The notes under the pieces were generated by a model. The model did no database searches. It was given only the letters and a program-made list of their open reading frames with translations, and was not told where the DNA came from. The translations under genes were made by a program, and so were the position numbers. A stretch of 64,000 nt of DNA from Acidobacteriota bacterium. Its GTDB lineage: Bacteria; Acidobacteriota; Blastocatellia; Chloracidobacteriales; Chloracidobacteriaceae. The stretch spans positions 27,012 to 91,011 of the forward strand of contig JACQXX010000092.1 in the NCBI GenBank assembly GCA_016208495.1, written 5' to 3'. Shown here piece after piece: positions 55,701-63,894 of this stretch. Positions within the stretch are counted from its first letter, which is position 1, and every line of letters starts with the position of its first letter.

Positions 55701-56089
55701 ATATTGTCGTGGTGGGTGCTGGAAACTCAGCCGTTGAAGCAGCGGTTGATTTGACCGGCAAACGCCAGGATGACGGAACGGTCGGCTTCCCGAAAGAAGG
55801 CGCCAATCAGGTTGCCCTTGTGGTTCGGTCTGATTTTCCGAAAGACCTGACGCTCGAAAACAAGATGTGGGTCTATTACTGCATTGACCGGGGCAAGATC
55901 AAAGCCTATTTTGGCGCTGGCATTAAGGAAATTACCGAAACCGAAGTTTCGATTGAAAAGATTCGCGACAAATCTGAAATCGTCCGGATGCCCAATGATG
56001 TGGTGTTTGCCATGATCGGCAGCATCGCACCGAAGGAATTCCTCTCCAAGATCGGCATCAAGTATGCCGGCGACGACCGGAAGAAATGA
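52775..56089 (+). CDS. FHA-heptahaem cytochrome-ferredoxin-FAD oxidoreductase fusion
   Basis: 1104 residues in clear order. FHA domain at about 20-95 (GSDLLLNHPTVSRIHAGI, NGTLVNG). Gln-rich linker about 165-210. Helix about 300-322 (YLYVFGGTAILAMLLAAVFY). Seven CxxCH sites between about 362 and 555: CAACH, CMDCH, CVDCH, CIDCH, CSGCH, CSVCH and CNSCH. Helix about 605-627. Ferredoxin with CIGCHNCILACP near 689 and CMEDTGCQQACP. FAD and NAD(P) folds (VAIIGIGPGGISATARAA near 814, IVVVGAGNSAVEAA near 976) of thioredoxin-reductase type. Predicted topology: FHA and flavin inside, haems in the periplasm. ATG at 52775 with ggaaagg upstream. Confidence 0.9.
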   Translation: MTATPTRFVIKRKDLYEDDLVLELDGLAIGSALGSDLLLNHPTVSRIHAGIREIDESFWLTNLSKSNGTLVNGALIETIQIQPGDTIQIGIFLIRPAFDVPDQIILEIDRQIDSVSAGNRAAGILGNPIQAAAEGKTIKLDPSLFAFLDEITSTGSLTGQLQFPGQTQQLKKDGKTTQEIEMERQGTQKLTPQPQQTQQLQMKTSGSTARMATMRLQRGQTGMLTALAGLSGDEQKKFQESIDTFWERRKQAEQGEQKLADISALRPQEPDPELAQYNLHLGKKQFNWLPSFDLVRPWPRGYLYVFGGTAILAMLLAAVFYEKAYSPGEVSNPHNLPLAQQPADVNQRVGAKIVANIAAENNCAACHSPVLSMQKLCMDCHQTAHFNPEVISAHQKANVGCVDCHTEHKGKEFKPAGVARSMCIDCHRDDPRHPKAHDAKGQLLKNPHPNTAGYPVNKQTGQWTWTNPLNPKWKQVFPANIGPKEKFHLVHGVGLNAAGEDWKCSGCHEGFTPAAKAKVISEDKCSVCHGATYDEESKRKLDQLAANFKLDCNSCHPQHGYDTVALASLKKAGKDRTPIVWTPEGVYRGGKDWQWTSFAAKFGGMSVNGWLAFFSILPLTALGFLVVDSNRRRNVLTLLKGNIIELSRKKVKFNDITYAKRWESKEQIKRAEEAAKARPVPQPVINYETCIGCHNCILACPQDVLGFDDQEHHAIVVNYEQCMEDTGCQQACPTVPQSCVLINTKKKIREAPKPIRKGINDGYETEHAAGVYLVGDVSGVPLIRNAIKEGRAAMDKIADRIQTEGRAAGADYDVAIIGIGPGGISATARAAERNLTYVALEQGRKYSTIADKYPAGKYVAFNPYNPGDPELGTVKLEGPGDLKEKMLAWWDEAVDKLGLKINEYEGCKEIAKEGDIFVIKTEKNPAGYRVRKVVLALGTAGEPRKLGCPGEDLKAPDGKPRVVNRLQDPSVYKGKNIVVVGAGNSAVEAAVDLTGKRQDDGTVGFPKEGANQVALVVRSDFPKDLTLENKMWVYYCIDRGKIKAYFGAGIKEITETEVSIEKIRDKSEIVRMPNDVVFAMIGSIAPKEFLSKIGIKYAGDDRKK

Positions 56090-56092
56090 AAG

Positions 56093-56318
56093 AGTCAGTA
56101 GTCAGTAGTCAGTAGTCAGTAGTCAGTAGTCAGTAGTCAGTAGTCAGTAGTCAGTAGTCAGTAGTCAGTAGTCAGTAGTCGAGTGTTGGGAATTGAGAAA
56201 TTCTGTCAAGTGGATTTTGTTCTATTTGAGTCAGTTAGGAACAATTCTTTTCAGGAATTCGACGGATTCAATGATCCGGGTTTTGACTACTGACTACTGA
56301 CTCATCAACTACTGACTA
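56093..56318. repeat. TCAGTAG element copy C
   Basis: About twelve tagtcag units (56095-56179) start four bases after the FHA-gene stop. The 107-bp core is 56180-56286. The right arm of ctactgact units runs to 56318, where a unit provides the TAG stop of the converging lipoprotein gene. Same orientation as copy B. Confidence 0.95.
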
Positions 56319-56942
56319 CTTCATCTCCACCCTCACACCTGACTTCAATGGCCCATCTCCTTTGACTTCGAGAACCAGCGTCTGGCCAAAATCACGATTT
56401 AATTTCGGCATTCGAAAAAAGATGATTCCCTGCGTGCTTGAGGGGGCTGGCAGAACAGTGTCGGCAGGGAAACAAAGCCTCATGAATTTTTCCTGGTATT
56501 TTTTATATCCCTGCACCGAATAGTTGCGAATTTCATAAAACTTCATCTGTTCAGCACTGGCTTTCTTGGGCGGCATCCGTTGCCATTCTTTTCCCTGGGC
56601 ATCAAAGAGCCGGAATTTCAGGGATTTGGTCGAAAATGGCGCTCCGCTCTGATTATCAATGCGGATTTGAACCGGCATCACGCCAGCCAGCAGCAAATTA
56701 CTGTCAAAGCGGCGGAAGGATTCATCTTCTTCACGAATCGGCAAGGCTGAGATTCGGACGGTTGCAGTTTCCGTCACATGCGGGAAATTTTCCAGCGGGA
56801 GATCAACGCGTGGGGCAATCGCAAACGGTTCGGTTCGACATCCGCTCACCAGCACCAGTAAAAGAGCGAACAGCGAATAGCGAACAGCGAATAGTTTTTT
56901 GAGACTCAAATCGTTGAGAATCATATATTTTCTGATAATCAT
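56316..56942 (-). CDS. Hypothetical lipoprotein with repeat-derived signal peptide
   Basis: About 208 residues. A lipoprotein signal with SLFALLLVLVSGC is followed by a beta-rich domain (ETATVRISALPIREEDESF, MPVQIRIDNQSGAPFSTKSLKFRLFD, GIIFFRMPKLNRDFGQTLVLEV). The middle looks like a DUF4352- or immunoglobulin-like fold, but no family is firm. The signal peptide core (LFAVRYSLFALL) is coded by an agcgaa-cagcgaat tandem array, and the TAG stop by another repeat. Start uncertain: ATG at 56942 (with a ggaaaa site) or 56924. Confidence 0.75.
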   Translation of the reverse strand: MIIRKYMILNDLSLKKLFAVRYSLFALLLVLVSGCRTEPFAIAPRVDLPLENFPHVTETATVRISALPIREEDESFRRFDSNLLLAGVMPVQIRIDNQSGAPFSTKSLKFRLFDAQGKEWQRMPPKKASAEQMKFYEIRNYSVQGYKKYQEKFMRLCFPADTVLPAPSSTQGIIFFRMPKLNRDFGQTLVLEVKGDGPLKSGVRVEMK

Positions 56943-57052
56943 TCGTTTTTTCCACGGGTTACGCTCGCTGACGCTCGTTCCACCCAAGACTGTCATGCTG
57001 TTACCCGTTTCATGGGTTTGAGCGGTTGGTTTCTATTCACGACTTCGCTATT

Positions 57053-57535
57053 TCACGACTTCGCTTCCTGGCTTGCCTCAAGTTTTTCTACCAGCCCAGC
57101 CAGAAAATCGGTATCAACCGTGCCGGTTTCAGCAATCTTGCGGGCTGCCGTATCACAAACTTCCTGCAACGGATGCCCAGCGTGCCCCCGCGTCCAGGTC
57201 CAGATGACCCGGTGCGGTTTGGCGGCTTTATCGAGGCGGTCCCAAAATTCGTGATTGGCTTTGCGCCGAAACTCGCCCTTCATGGTTTTCACGACATATT
57301 GTGAATCAGAGATGACTGTCACCTGGCAAGGCCGTTTGAGTTGTTCCAGTCCAAGGCAGGCCGCGACAATTTCCGCCTGCTGATTGGTGCCAGAGCCCAT
57401 ATACGCCCCAAATAATTTGCGATGGCCATTCCATTCAAGCAGGGCAGCGGCGGCGGCGGGCGAGTTTTCCTGACCATTTTTCAAGCTGGATCCATCACAG
57501 ACCAGCAGCACTTCATTGGGTTTTGGTTGTTCCAT
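57053..57535 (-). CDS. rnhA: Ribonuclease H
   Basis: A type 1 RNase H of 160 residues that cuts RNA in RNA-DNA hybrids. The four acidic catalytic residues are visible in VLLVCDGSSLKN, NQQAEIVAACLGL, VTVISDSQYVV and VCDTAARK; WTRGHAGHPLQE holds the His loop. ATG at 57535 gives the normal N-terminus (MEQPKPNEVLLVCDGS); the frame upstream is repeat-derived. No RNase H partner or topoisomerase is adjacent. It lies 103 bases downstream of selB on the same strand. Confidence 0.93.
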   Translation of the reverse strand: MEQPKPNEVLLVCDGSSLKNGQENSPAAAAALLEWNGHRKLFGAYMGSGTNQQAEIVAACLGLEQLKRPCQVTVISDSQYVVKTMKGEFRRKANHEFWDRLDKAAKPHRVIWTWTRGHAGHPLQEVCDTAARKIAETGTVDTDFLAGLVEKLEASQEAKS

Positions 57536-57536
57536 A

Positions 57537-57632
57537 AATGAGTGAAATAGCGAAATAGAGCGAGTAGCGAGTAGCGAGTAGCCAGTCGTCAATCCAAGAG
57601 AGTCAGAAGAAAGATCACCCTGTCACTGTGTC
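57537..57632. repeat. agtagcgagtag array
   Basis: gaaatagcgaaatagagcgagtagcgag words lie at 57541-57585, with a weaker tcactgtgtca segment at 57618-57632. The region sits between selB and rnhA, so a shared transcript would include it. Confidence 0.7.
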
Positions 57633-57638
57633 ATCTGT

Positions 57639-59600
57639 TCAAAGAATCTCGCGCACGTTTCCAACGCGGCGGGTGATGCGCTCACTGTCCAGATATTCAA
57701 GGAGCGGAATGACATATTTGCGTGACAACCCGAAACGATCTTTGAAAAAAGCGATATCAAGTGTTGGTGATTGTGCTTTGTAGGCCCGTACTTCAGCAAT
57801 TAGATTCTGGATGATCTCAGCGTGGCAGGTAAATTCACCGACGCGTACAAATCGCTTTTCATTGAGCAACAGAAAATAAACCGGTCTGGCCTGGGCATCC
57901 TTGAATTTGAGCTTTTCAAAGAGTTCGGCCATTGAGAGTCCCTGCAATCCAGTCTCGCGGAGGGTTCTTTCCATTTGCTCCTTGATCTGAGCTTCTGCCC
58001 CGGAAACTTTAATCTGGTAACTGGCCAGTCGGAGCACTTCCCCATCAGCAACCAGTTTTTTTTCAGTGACCAGTGATTCAACCGTGAATTTAAAGACCTC
58101 AACCGGCAAGCGTGCGAAAACTTGCTCTCGCATCTCTTCCCGCGAAGCACCTGGTTGCAATGGTTTTTGCCGGTGAAAATCGCCAACCCGTTTCAGCAAC
58201 GCGGCTTTGAGTGGCTCCAGGTGCACTTTCCAGTTGGTCCGGAATGGCCGAGTCAGATCTTTTGGTCCAAGGGTTTTTCCGTTGGTGATGTCAATGAATA
58301 CAAGCTGGTTTTTCTGGTGCAGATGATTGAGTATTTCTTTGAGTACCTCATCTGACTCACCGCTTCTGGCAGCCAGTTCAGCCAGAGTACACCCGGAAGA
58401 ACCACTTTTTTCCAGGAAAGCCGCCACCCGAACTGCCGAATCTGAACTGACAAGTTTGGCTAAAAAAGCGGTGACACCCTCACGGTCACCGGCTCGATGC
58501 CGATGGGGTTGAACGTCCAGGACAAGTCCACCTCCGACGGTGAACTGAGGTGAGTAGTGCCGAATGATAAACCGGTCACCCGGTAAGGCCAGCACCGGTT
58601 CTTCAAGGTGGAGTTGGGCAAAACAACGCTGCCCGGGGCCAAGTTCGCGATTTTTTGAAGCCAAATCGGCAGGTGAATTCAACAAATGGACTCGCGCCAT
58701 GACTTCACTTGTTCCGTGATGGAAACGTACGCGAGCCCGATGACGCAATGGCTTTTCAACTGAAGCCAGCAACTCTAACTGGACATCCATCATGTGCGTT
58801 GCCGCAAATCGTCCAGCCGGAGTGACCACCTGCCCACGGGTTACGGCCTCAATATCCACACCTTGCAAATTGATGGCAGTTCGCTGCCCGGCGGTGGCTA
58901 CCTCAGATGATTCACCGTGGACTTCAATACTGCGGACTCTGGTTCGGCGACCACCTGGATGAATTTCAACGTCATCACCAATTCGAAAACTCCCGGCAAT
59001 CAAGGTTCCAGTAACAACGGTGCCAAATCCTTTGACTGAAAACACCCGATCAATTGGGAGGCGCGGCGGGCGAGTACTGCTTTTTTCGGTAACGGTGAGC
59101 GCAATCTGCTCCAGGGCGTGCTTTAACTCATTAAGGCCGTCGCCGGTACGGGTGCTGACTGAAATGACGGGTTTGCTCTCAAGGAATGTTCCTTCAACGA
59201 ATGTTTCGACTTCGCTCTGGACAAGTTCAAGCCACTCGGTATCAACCAGGTCAATTTTGGTGAGCACCACCAGCCCGGTTGGGATCTTGAGCAACTGGCA
59301 AATTTCGAGATGCTCTCTGGTCTGAGGCATCACTGACTCATCAGCCGCAATCACCAGCATGACCAGATCAATGCCATGGGCACCAGCCAGCATGTTTTTA
59401 ACAAACCGTTCATGCCCCGGCACGTCAACAAATCCCAACTGAAACCCATTGAGTGTCAGGTTTGCAAATCCAATATCAATCGTGATACCGCGTTGTTTTT
59501 CTTCTTTGAGCCGATCAGTGTCTGTTCCGGTAAGTGCTTTGACCAGGGATGTTTTTCCGTGGTCAATATGCCCTGCCGTGCCAACAATGATGTTTTTCAT
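57639..59600 (-). CDS. selB: Selenocysteine-specific elongation factor
   Basis: SelB brings Sec-tRNA to UGA codons with a SECIS hairpin. The GTPase core is clear: G1 [22 protein letters not shown]3 [16 protein letters not shown]4 VLTKIDLV, then two beta-barrel domains ([19 protein letters not shown]) and the SelB-specific C-terminal winged helices ([24 protein letters not shown]), which contact the SECIS RNA. 653 residues is full length. The organism is therefore likely to make selenoproteins, although selA, selD and the tRNA-Sec gene are not seen here. Confidence 0.96.
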   Translation of the reverse strand: MKNIIVGTAGHIDHGKTSLVKALTGTDTDRLKEEKQRGITIDIGFANLTLNGFQLGFVDVPGHERFVKNMLAGAHGIDLVMLVIAADESVMPQTREHLEICQLLKIPTGLVVLTKIDLVDTEWLELVQSEVETFVEGTFLESKPVISVSTRTGDGLNELKHALEQIALTVTEKSSTRPPRLPIDRVFSVKGFGTVVTGTLIAGSFRIGDDVEIHPGGRRTRVRSIEVHGESSEVATAGQRTAINLQGVDIEAVTRGQVVTPAGRFAATHMMDVQLELLASVEKPLRHRARVRFHHGTSEVMARVHLLNSPADLASKNRELGPGQRCFAQLHLEEPVLALPGDRFIIRHYSPQFTVGGGLVLDVQPHRHRAGDREGVTAFLAKLVSSDSAVRVAAFLEKSGSSGCTLAELAARSGESDEVLKEILNHLHQKNQLVFIDITNGKTLGPKDLTRPFRTNWKVHLEPLKAALLKRVGDFHRQKPLQPGASREEMREQVFARLPVEVFKFTVESLVTEKKLVADGEVLRLASYQIKVSGAEAQIKEQMERTLRETGLQGLSMAELFEKLKFKDAQARPVYFLLLNEKRFVRVGEFTCHAEIIQNLIAEVRAYKAQSPTLDIAFFKDRFGLSRKYVIPLLEYLDSERITRRVGNVREIL

Positions 59601-60123
59601 ATGAAATCAGTCAGGAGTCAGTGGCATAAGCGCCAGGATAAGGAAATGAAAGCCTGTTTGAGACAAGGAGCTGGGGAGACAAGGAGACAAGGAGACAAGG
59701 AGATCCTCCGACTGACGTTGGGAGCGGGAGAATATTTTTCCCTTTGTCCCCTTGTCCGCTTGTCCCCTTGTCCAGATCGAGCTTTGTTTCCTTATCCTGG
59801 CACTTATTAGGAGTCAGTGGTCAGTAGCTCACTCAATTTATTTGGTTGAGTTAGTTTTGGTTTTTCAGATAAATATTTCCCTGATAGCAATTCCGCTAAA
59901 ACCTCAGAAATTATTGAAAAATTTGGATTTGCTTTTCGTGCATTTCATATTTTCCGTGTTTTTTCTGAGAATTTATAGCTACAAGATGACTCAATGACAA
60001 GTTGACAGGGTGAGCAAATACAGGCTGATTTTTCTTCTGACACTTTTTGGATTGACGACTCGCGACTCGCTATTTCACTGCTTCGCTATTTTGCTATTTC
60101 GCTATTTCACTATTTCACTCACT
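59601..60123. repeat. Cluster of several repeat families
   Basis: A gtcaggagtcagtgg remnant at 59604-59625. Then a left arm of ggagacaa units (59671-59702) and a right arm of cttgtccc units (59740-59775) around a 35-bp core, a neat inverted-arm element. A stretch at 59900-59975 resembles the tttcgtgcattt region near 6920. ttcgctatttcac units lie at 60062-60120 beside the HEAT gene stop. No gene is supported. Confidence 0.75.
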
Positions 60124-60720
60124 CTATTGCTGCGCCTTACCAATTCGCTCAACCGCTTTCTGGGCTTCGGTGCGAACACCTTCGTCTGCATCCTGGAGGC
60201 AATCAACGACTGATGACAACACTGGTTCGGCTGGTGGGCCAATACGCCCGAGCGCCTGAACGGCTCGCAAACGAACAACAGCTTCTTTGTCTTTTAAACC
60301 GGGAACAATTAAGAGAAAGGTTTCTGGTCCGATTTTCCCAAGCGCTTCCGCGGCTCGTGCCCGGATATTTTTGTCTTCGTGTTGTTTGAGTGTTTTTGAG
60401 AGTATGGGAATTGCTTCTTTCGCCCCGGCGCCAATTCGTCCCATGATAAAGATTGCAACCGGAGCAGCTTCTTTTTCGGTTAAAACTTCAATCAGTGCCG
60501 GAACGGCTGGTTTGCCGATAGCCGCCAGTTTGTTACTGGCTTCGACTCGAAGTGACTCGTCCTTGCTTTTGAGATGATTGATGAGTTCTGGAATTTGGGC
60601 TTCAAGGTTTTCAGATGGCTCTTGTGCAACGGTGGGTGATGCGGAAAAAAGAGCTAAACTCATTCCCCATAAAAGCGTCAAAAGCACCCTTCCTGGGTTC
60701 TTGCCTTTCAAACATCGCAT
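60124..60720 (-). CDS. Small secreted HEAT-repeat protein
   Basis: 198 residues. A signal peptide (VLLTLLWGMSLALFSASPTVA, cut before QEP) precedes about five HEAT units: ELINHLKSKDESLRVEASNK, GKPAVPALIEVLTEKEA, PILSKTLKQHEDKNIRARAA and onwards to DEGVRTEAQKAVERIG. Start ATG at 60720 has a perfect aggaggg upstream. It is a short relative of the 1062-residue HEAT protein at 10356-13544, but the two are not adjacent. Likely a periplasmic interaction module. Confidence 0.87.
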   Translation of the reverse strand: MRCLKGKNPGRVLLTLLWGMSLALFSASPTVAQEPSENLEAQIPELINHLKSKDESLRVEASNKLAAIGKPAVPALIEVLTEKEAAPVAIFIMGRIGAGAKEAIPILSKTLKQHEDKNIRARAAEALGKIGPETFLLIVPGLKDKEAVVRLRAVQALGRIGPPAEPVLSSVVDCLQDADEGVRTEAQKAVERIGKAQQ

Positions 60721-60874
60721 GATCCCTCCTTTTCACCGAAGAGAAACAACTTTATCTCATTGTGCCTGGTTGAATTGTGTTTGGTTACGATCTGGCAGGA
60801 TATCAGCTAGTTTAGAGGAAATTTTCACGGGTTGCGATGCTCGATTTTGAATTATTGAAAGAAGATTCCCGAAT

Positions 60875-61933
60875 TCATGCCGAAGTACTTTGCACAGCCT
60901 TGACTTCACTGGCATACCATCCCAATTTGAGCCACCAGCGAGTCATCACCACCATCTGATGCGTCACAATACCCAGTCCAACCAAAAACCAGTTGTGGGG
61001 TGAAATGGAAAACGAGACCTGAGCGAGCAGGAAATGGCCAACCAGCGTTATCACCAGCATCAGACCAAACACTCCGATCAACTTTTGCCAGTGACGCACA
61101 ATCAACACAAGGGTTGGAATAATTTGACGCGTCACCCAGGTCTGGCGAGTCAGGACAATTCGAACCCTGAGGTAGTCCAGAAACAGGTGAATCCCGACCA
61201 GGCTCAATACTGCCAGCAGGTATACCATCATCCGCAAGAAGCGCACCTGAGGCTCATTGGCTGAAGTCTCAGCATACTGTGAAATGAGTCGCCATCCTAA
61301 AAATCCAAGACAGATCAAAAGGCTGTGAAAAAAGACTGATATCAACGCAACTCGAATAAAAGCCCCAAAGGAAGCCGCGCAGTTGGTGAGAAAACCAGGG
61401 TTCCGGGTTCCGGGTTCCAAACCCAGGGTTCCGGGTTCCGGGTTCTGGGTTCCGAGTTCCGTTTCCCAATTGGTGCTGTTCACCGCTTCACCACTGATGA
61501 GCGGTTCTGGACTCATTGCCTGCTCTGAATTTCCAAGATCTGATCCGGAACCCGGAACCCGGAACCCGGAACCCTGGTTTGCAAACCCGGAACCCTGTTT
61601 TTCTGGATCAACAAACAGTCCAATCAACCCGCCGGTCAGGTAGATCCCACAAACCCAATACAGAAGGCCGACAACCATCAGTCCACCCATGAACAGGGCA
61701 CCATACTGGGATATCAGTTCTGGAAAATGAGCGACTTCGGCCAGCCAGGCCGCGTCCAGATCCGATTGAAGCAACCGGTCCGCCATTTCTGAATGGCCGT
61801 TCAACCGATTCAATAACCAGTAGATTGGAAAAGCCACCAGGGTTGAGGCACACCAGGTAGCCAGCATCAGGATCAAGAGCAACCGCCAGTGTCGGGCGGC
61901 CTGAACCAAAGAGTCGCTTACAATGCGAAACAT
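60875..61933 (-). CDS. Membrane protein with an in-frame repeat insertion
   Basis: 352 residues, with about six membrane helices (about 20-40, 78-108, 188-212, 233-255, 285-306, 313-335). Between helices 2 and 3, residues about 111-183 are low-complexity Gly/Pro/Asn/Thr sequence (GTRNPEPGT, GSGFRVPGSG). These are encoded by two inverted arms of the ttccggg heptamer and a short core. The membrane parts look normal and the frame is kept. ATG at 61933 with aggaag upstream overlaps the end of the M1 peptidase gene by 16 bases, so it is translated with it. Function unknown. Confidence 0.8.
   Translation of the reverse strand: MFRIVSDSLVQAARHWRLLLILMLATWCASTLVAFPIYWLLNRLNGHSEMADRLLQSDLDAAWLAEVAHFPELISQYGALFMGGLMVVGLLYWVCGIYLTGGLIGLFVDPEKQGSGFANQGSGFRVPGSGSDLGNSEQAMSPEPLISGEAVNSTNWETELGTQNPEPGTLGLEPGTRNPGFLTNCAASFGAFIRVALISVFFHSLLICLGFLGWRLISQYAETSANEPQVRFLRMMVYLLAVLSLVGIHLFLDYLRVRIVLTRQTWVTRQIIPTLVLIVRHWQKLIGVFGLMLVITLVGHFLLAQVSFSISPHNWFLVGLGIVTHQMVVMTRWWLKLGWYASEVKAVQSTSA
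61385..61600. repeat. ttccggg inverted-arm element inside a coding region
   Basis: Left arm 61393-61462 (gggttcc units) and right arm 61543-61597 (ggaaccc units) around a core of about 80 bp (61463-61542). The heptamer has three possible frames over 21 bp, yet no stop arises, so the insertion is translated. Confidence 0.9.
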
Positions 61934-63894
61934 AACACTTCCTGTAAAAGAAAAATCAGGCGAGAAACAAGATTTACGGTACCGACCTGGGAGGGATTCA
62001 CCACATAGCTGTTGTTAAACCAGTCAACGTCCAGCATCAGTTTATGGTCAGGGTCAACCACCACGGACTGAAGTGGTGCTGACCGCTCGACCACAAATCG
62101 CTTTTCGGCTGCTTTCCCATCCCACATTTCACGCAACCGGCTGCCATCTGTAAATCGGAATTCGACCTCCACCGGCATCACCGCTTCGCCTTTACGAACA
62201 ACGGTGACCTCCGTGGCAAACTGGGTTCCGGCACCTGTGGTTTTGGCGGATTGAATCGCATAGTCAAGCACCACCGTGTCACGAAAGTATTGCTGAAAAA
62301 ACCATTCGAGATTCTGCCCGGCAACCTCTGAAGCGACATCGAAAAAATCCTGGGCAGTTGGATGCTTAAAGCGCCAGCGTTCAAAGTAGGTTTTTAATAT
62401 CCGATTCATCATCGGTGTTCCCAGATAGCGTTCCAGCATCTCAAGCGTCAGTGCCGGTCGAGGATAAGAATTGAAATAGTAACTCGCCCACGGATCATCG
62501 GCTTTGTATTTCCACCCCTGGGTCATAATTGGATCGTATTTGACGGTGTTTGGAGTCAAGGTGACCCGGTTGAACGACCAGACATCCCACCGGACCGGCA
62601 ATCTGACAATGGGTTGTCCAACCAACCGAAACCACATCGCGGTTTGGTCTTTATAAAACGCTTCCATCAATTTGCGTTCGGTAAAAGAGGTAAAGCCTTC
62701 ATCCAGCCACGATTCTTCAAATTCGTTGCTGGCTACCATGCCATACCAGTATTGGTGGGCAAATTCGTGAACGGTGACGACTTCTGGCGATGCTTCAAAC
62801 AAGGCTTCGTCATCCATCACGCGATAGAGCGTGCCGCAGGTAATCAGGGTTGGGTATTCCATCCCACCTGAGCCGTCAGCCTGATATGCCGGATCAATTA
62901 TCGTCAGGGTTTGATAGGGATAGTCGCCATAGGTCAAACCACAGTACTGCAAGCTGTTTTTAACGGCTGCAAAATGGCGGTCTTTCTGGGCCAGATGCGA
63001 AGGCTGGAGCAAAAGCTTGAGTTTGACTTCGGGAAGGTCTGGATGACGGAACGTGTCTTCAAATTCAAGAAAATCAGGTGATGCCGCCCAGGCAAAGTCA
63101 TGCACGTCCGCCTGGACATACCGATATGCCGTCTGGCCTCCGGGTCGGGTTTCTTTTGATTGCAGGACGCCAGTGGCACCAACTTTGTAGTTTTCGGGCA
63201 CCACAAAGGTCACATCATAGGTGCCAAAGTCGGCATAGAATTCAGTGTTGGCATGAAATTGATGACAGTTCCAGCCAGCCGTGGTCCGACGGCGAAGCCC
63301 AGCCGGTTCATAGACACCAAGTTTCGGAAACCATTGCGCGACCAGAAAATAATTTCCTTGATACCCGGTCCGGGCAAAAACCCGTGGTAATTTGGAAAGA
63401 AATTCCATTGAGAGCGTGATTTCCTGATGTGGGCCAACTGGTTGGGTCAAGGGAATTCGCCAGACCGTCCGATCATCGCGATTGCCATCATCAGGGGCAA
63501 TAAATTCGGCTCGCGGCAGGAGGTCTTCTCCATCACTGGTTCTGAGTGACAGCACGTCAATGCTGCCAAACTTCCCGCTTTTCAAATAATCCCCGCGTAA
63601 CTGGCCGCCTGATTCAACCATAAAGGTACTTTTCTGATCGCGAAAAGCATTCAAATACAGGTGGAACTGGAGTTCGTTCACCGGGGCATCTGATGGATTG
63701 CGCCAGCGAAGTATTTCTTTTCCCTTAATGTGTTTGGCTACGGGATCAAGCACCGCTTCAATCTGGTAGGCCACCACCCGGTCTGACAGTTGTGGCTCTC
63801 TGGCATTGATGCTGTGCCAGTTCCCGATCAATACAATCAATCCAAGTCCAAAGAACAACCAAATTCTTCGCATCCTGTTTTTCATATCTTTCAC
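61918..63894 (-). CDS. M1-family zinc aminopeptidase, secreted
   Basis: 658 residues. The signal peptide (IWLFFGLGLIVLIGNWHSINA) is followed by a beta-sandwich domain and the zinc metallopeptidase core. The zinc site is TVHEFAHQYWYG (about 373-384), with the second glutamate in EESWLDEGFTSF about 20 residues on; GGMEYP, equivalent to the GAMEN exopeptidase motif, is upstream near 350. This is a gluzincin of the M1 clan. Note GGMEY instead of GAMEN, seen in several bacterial subgroups. The 3' end overlaps the membrane-protein start, indicating one operon. The repeat array at the right edge adjoins its 5' end. Confidence 0.92.
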   Translation of the reverse strand: MKDMKNRMRRIWLFFGLGLIVLIGNWHSINAREPQLSDRVVAYQIEAVLDPVAKHIKGKEILRWRNPSDAPVNELQFHLYLNAFRDQKSTFMVESGGQLRGDYLKSGKFGSIDVLSLRTSDGEDLLPRAEFIAPDDGNRDDRTVWRIPLTQPVGPHQEITLSMEFLSKLPRVFARTGYQGNYFLVAQWFPKLGVYEPAGLRRRTTAGWNCHQFHANTEFYADFGTYDVTFVVPENYKVGATGVLQSKETRPGGQTAYRYVQADVHDFAWAASPDFLEFEDTFRHPDLPEVKLKLLLQPSHLAQKDRHFAAVKNSLQYCGLTYGDYPYQTLTIIDPAYQADGSGGMEYPTLITCGTLYRVMDDEALFEASPEVVTVHEFAHQYWYGMVASNEFEESWLDEGFTSFTERKLMEAFYKDQTAMWFRLVGQPIVRLPVRWDVWSFNRVTLTPNTVKYDPIMTQGWKYKADDPWASYYFNSYPRPALTLEMLERYLGTPMMNRILKTYFERWRFKHPTAQDFFDVASEVAGQNLEWFFQQYFRDTVVLDYAIQSAKTTGAGTQFATEVTVVRKGEAVMPVEVEFRFTDGSRLREMWDGKAAEKRFVVERSAPLQSVVVDPDHKLMLDVDWFNNSYVVNPSQVGTVNLVSRLIFLLQEVLCFAL

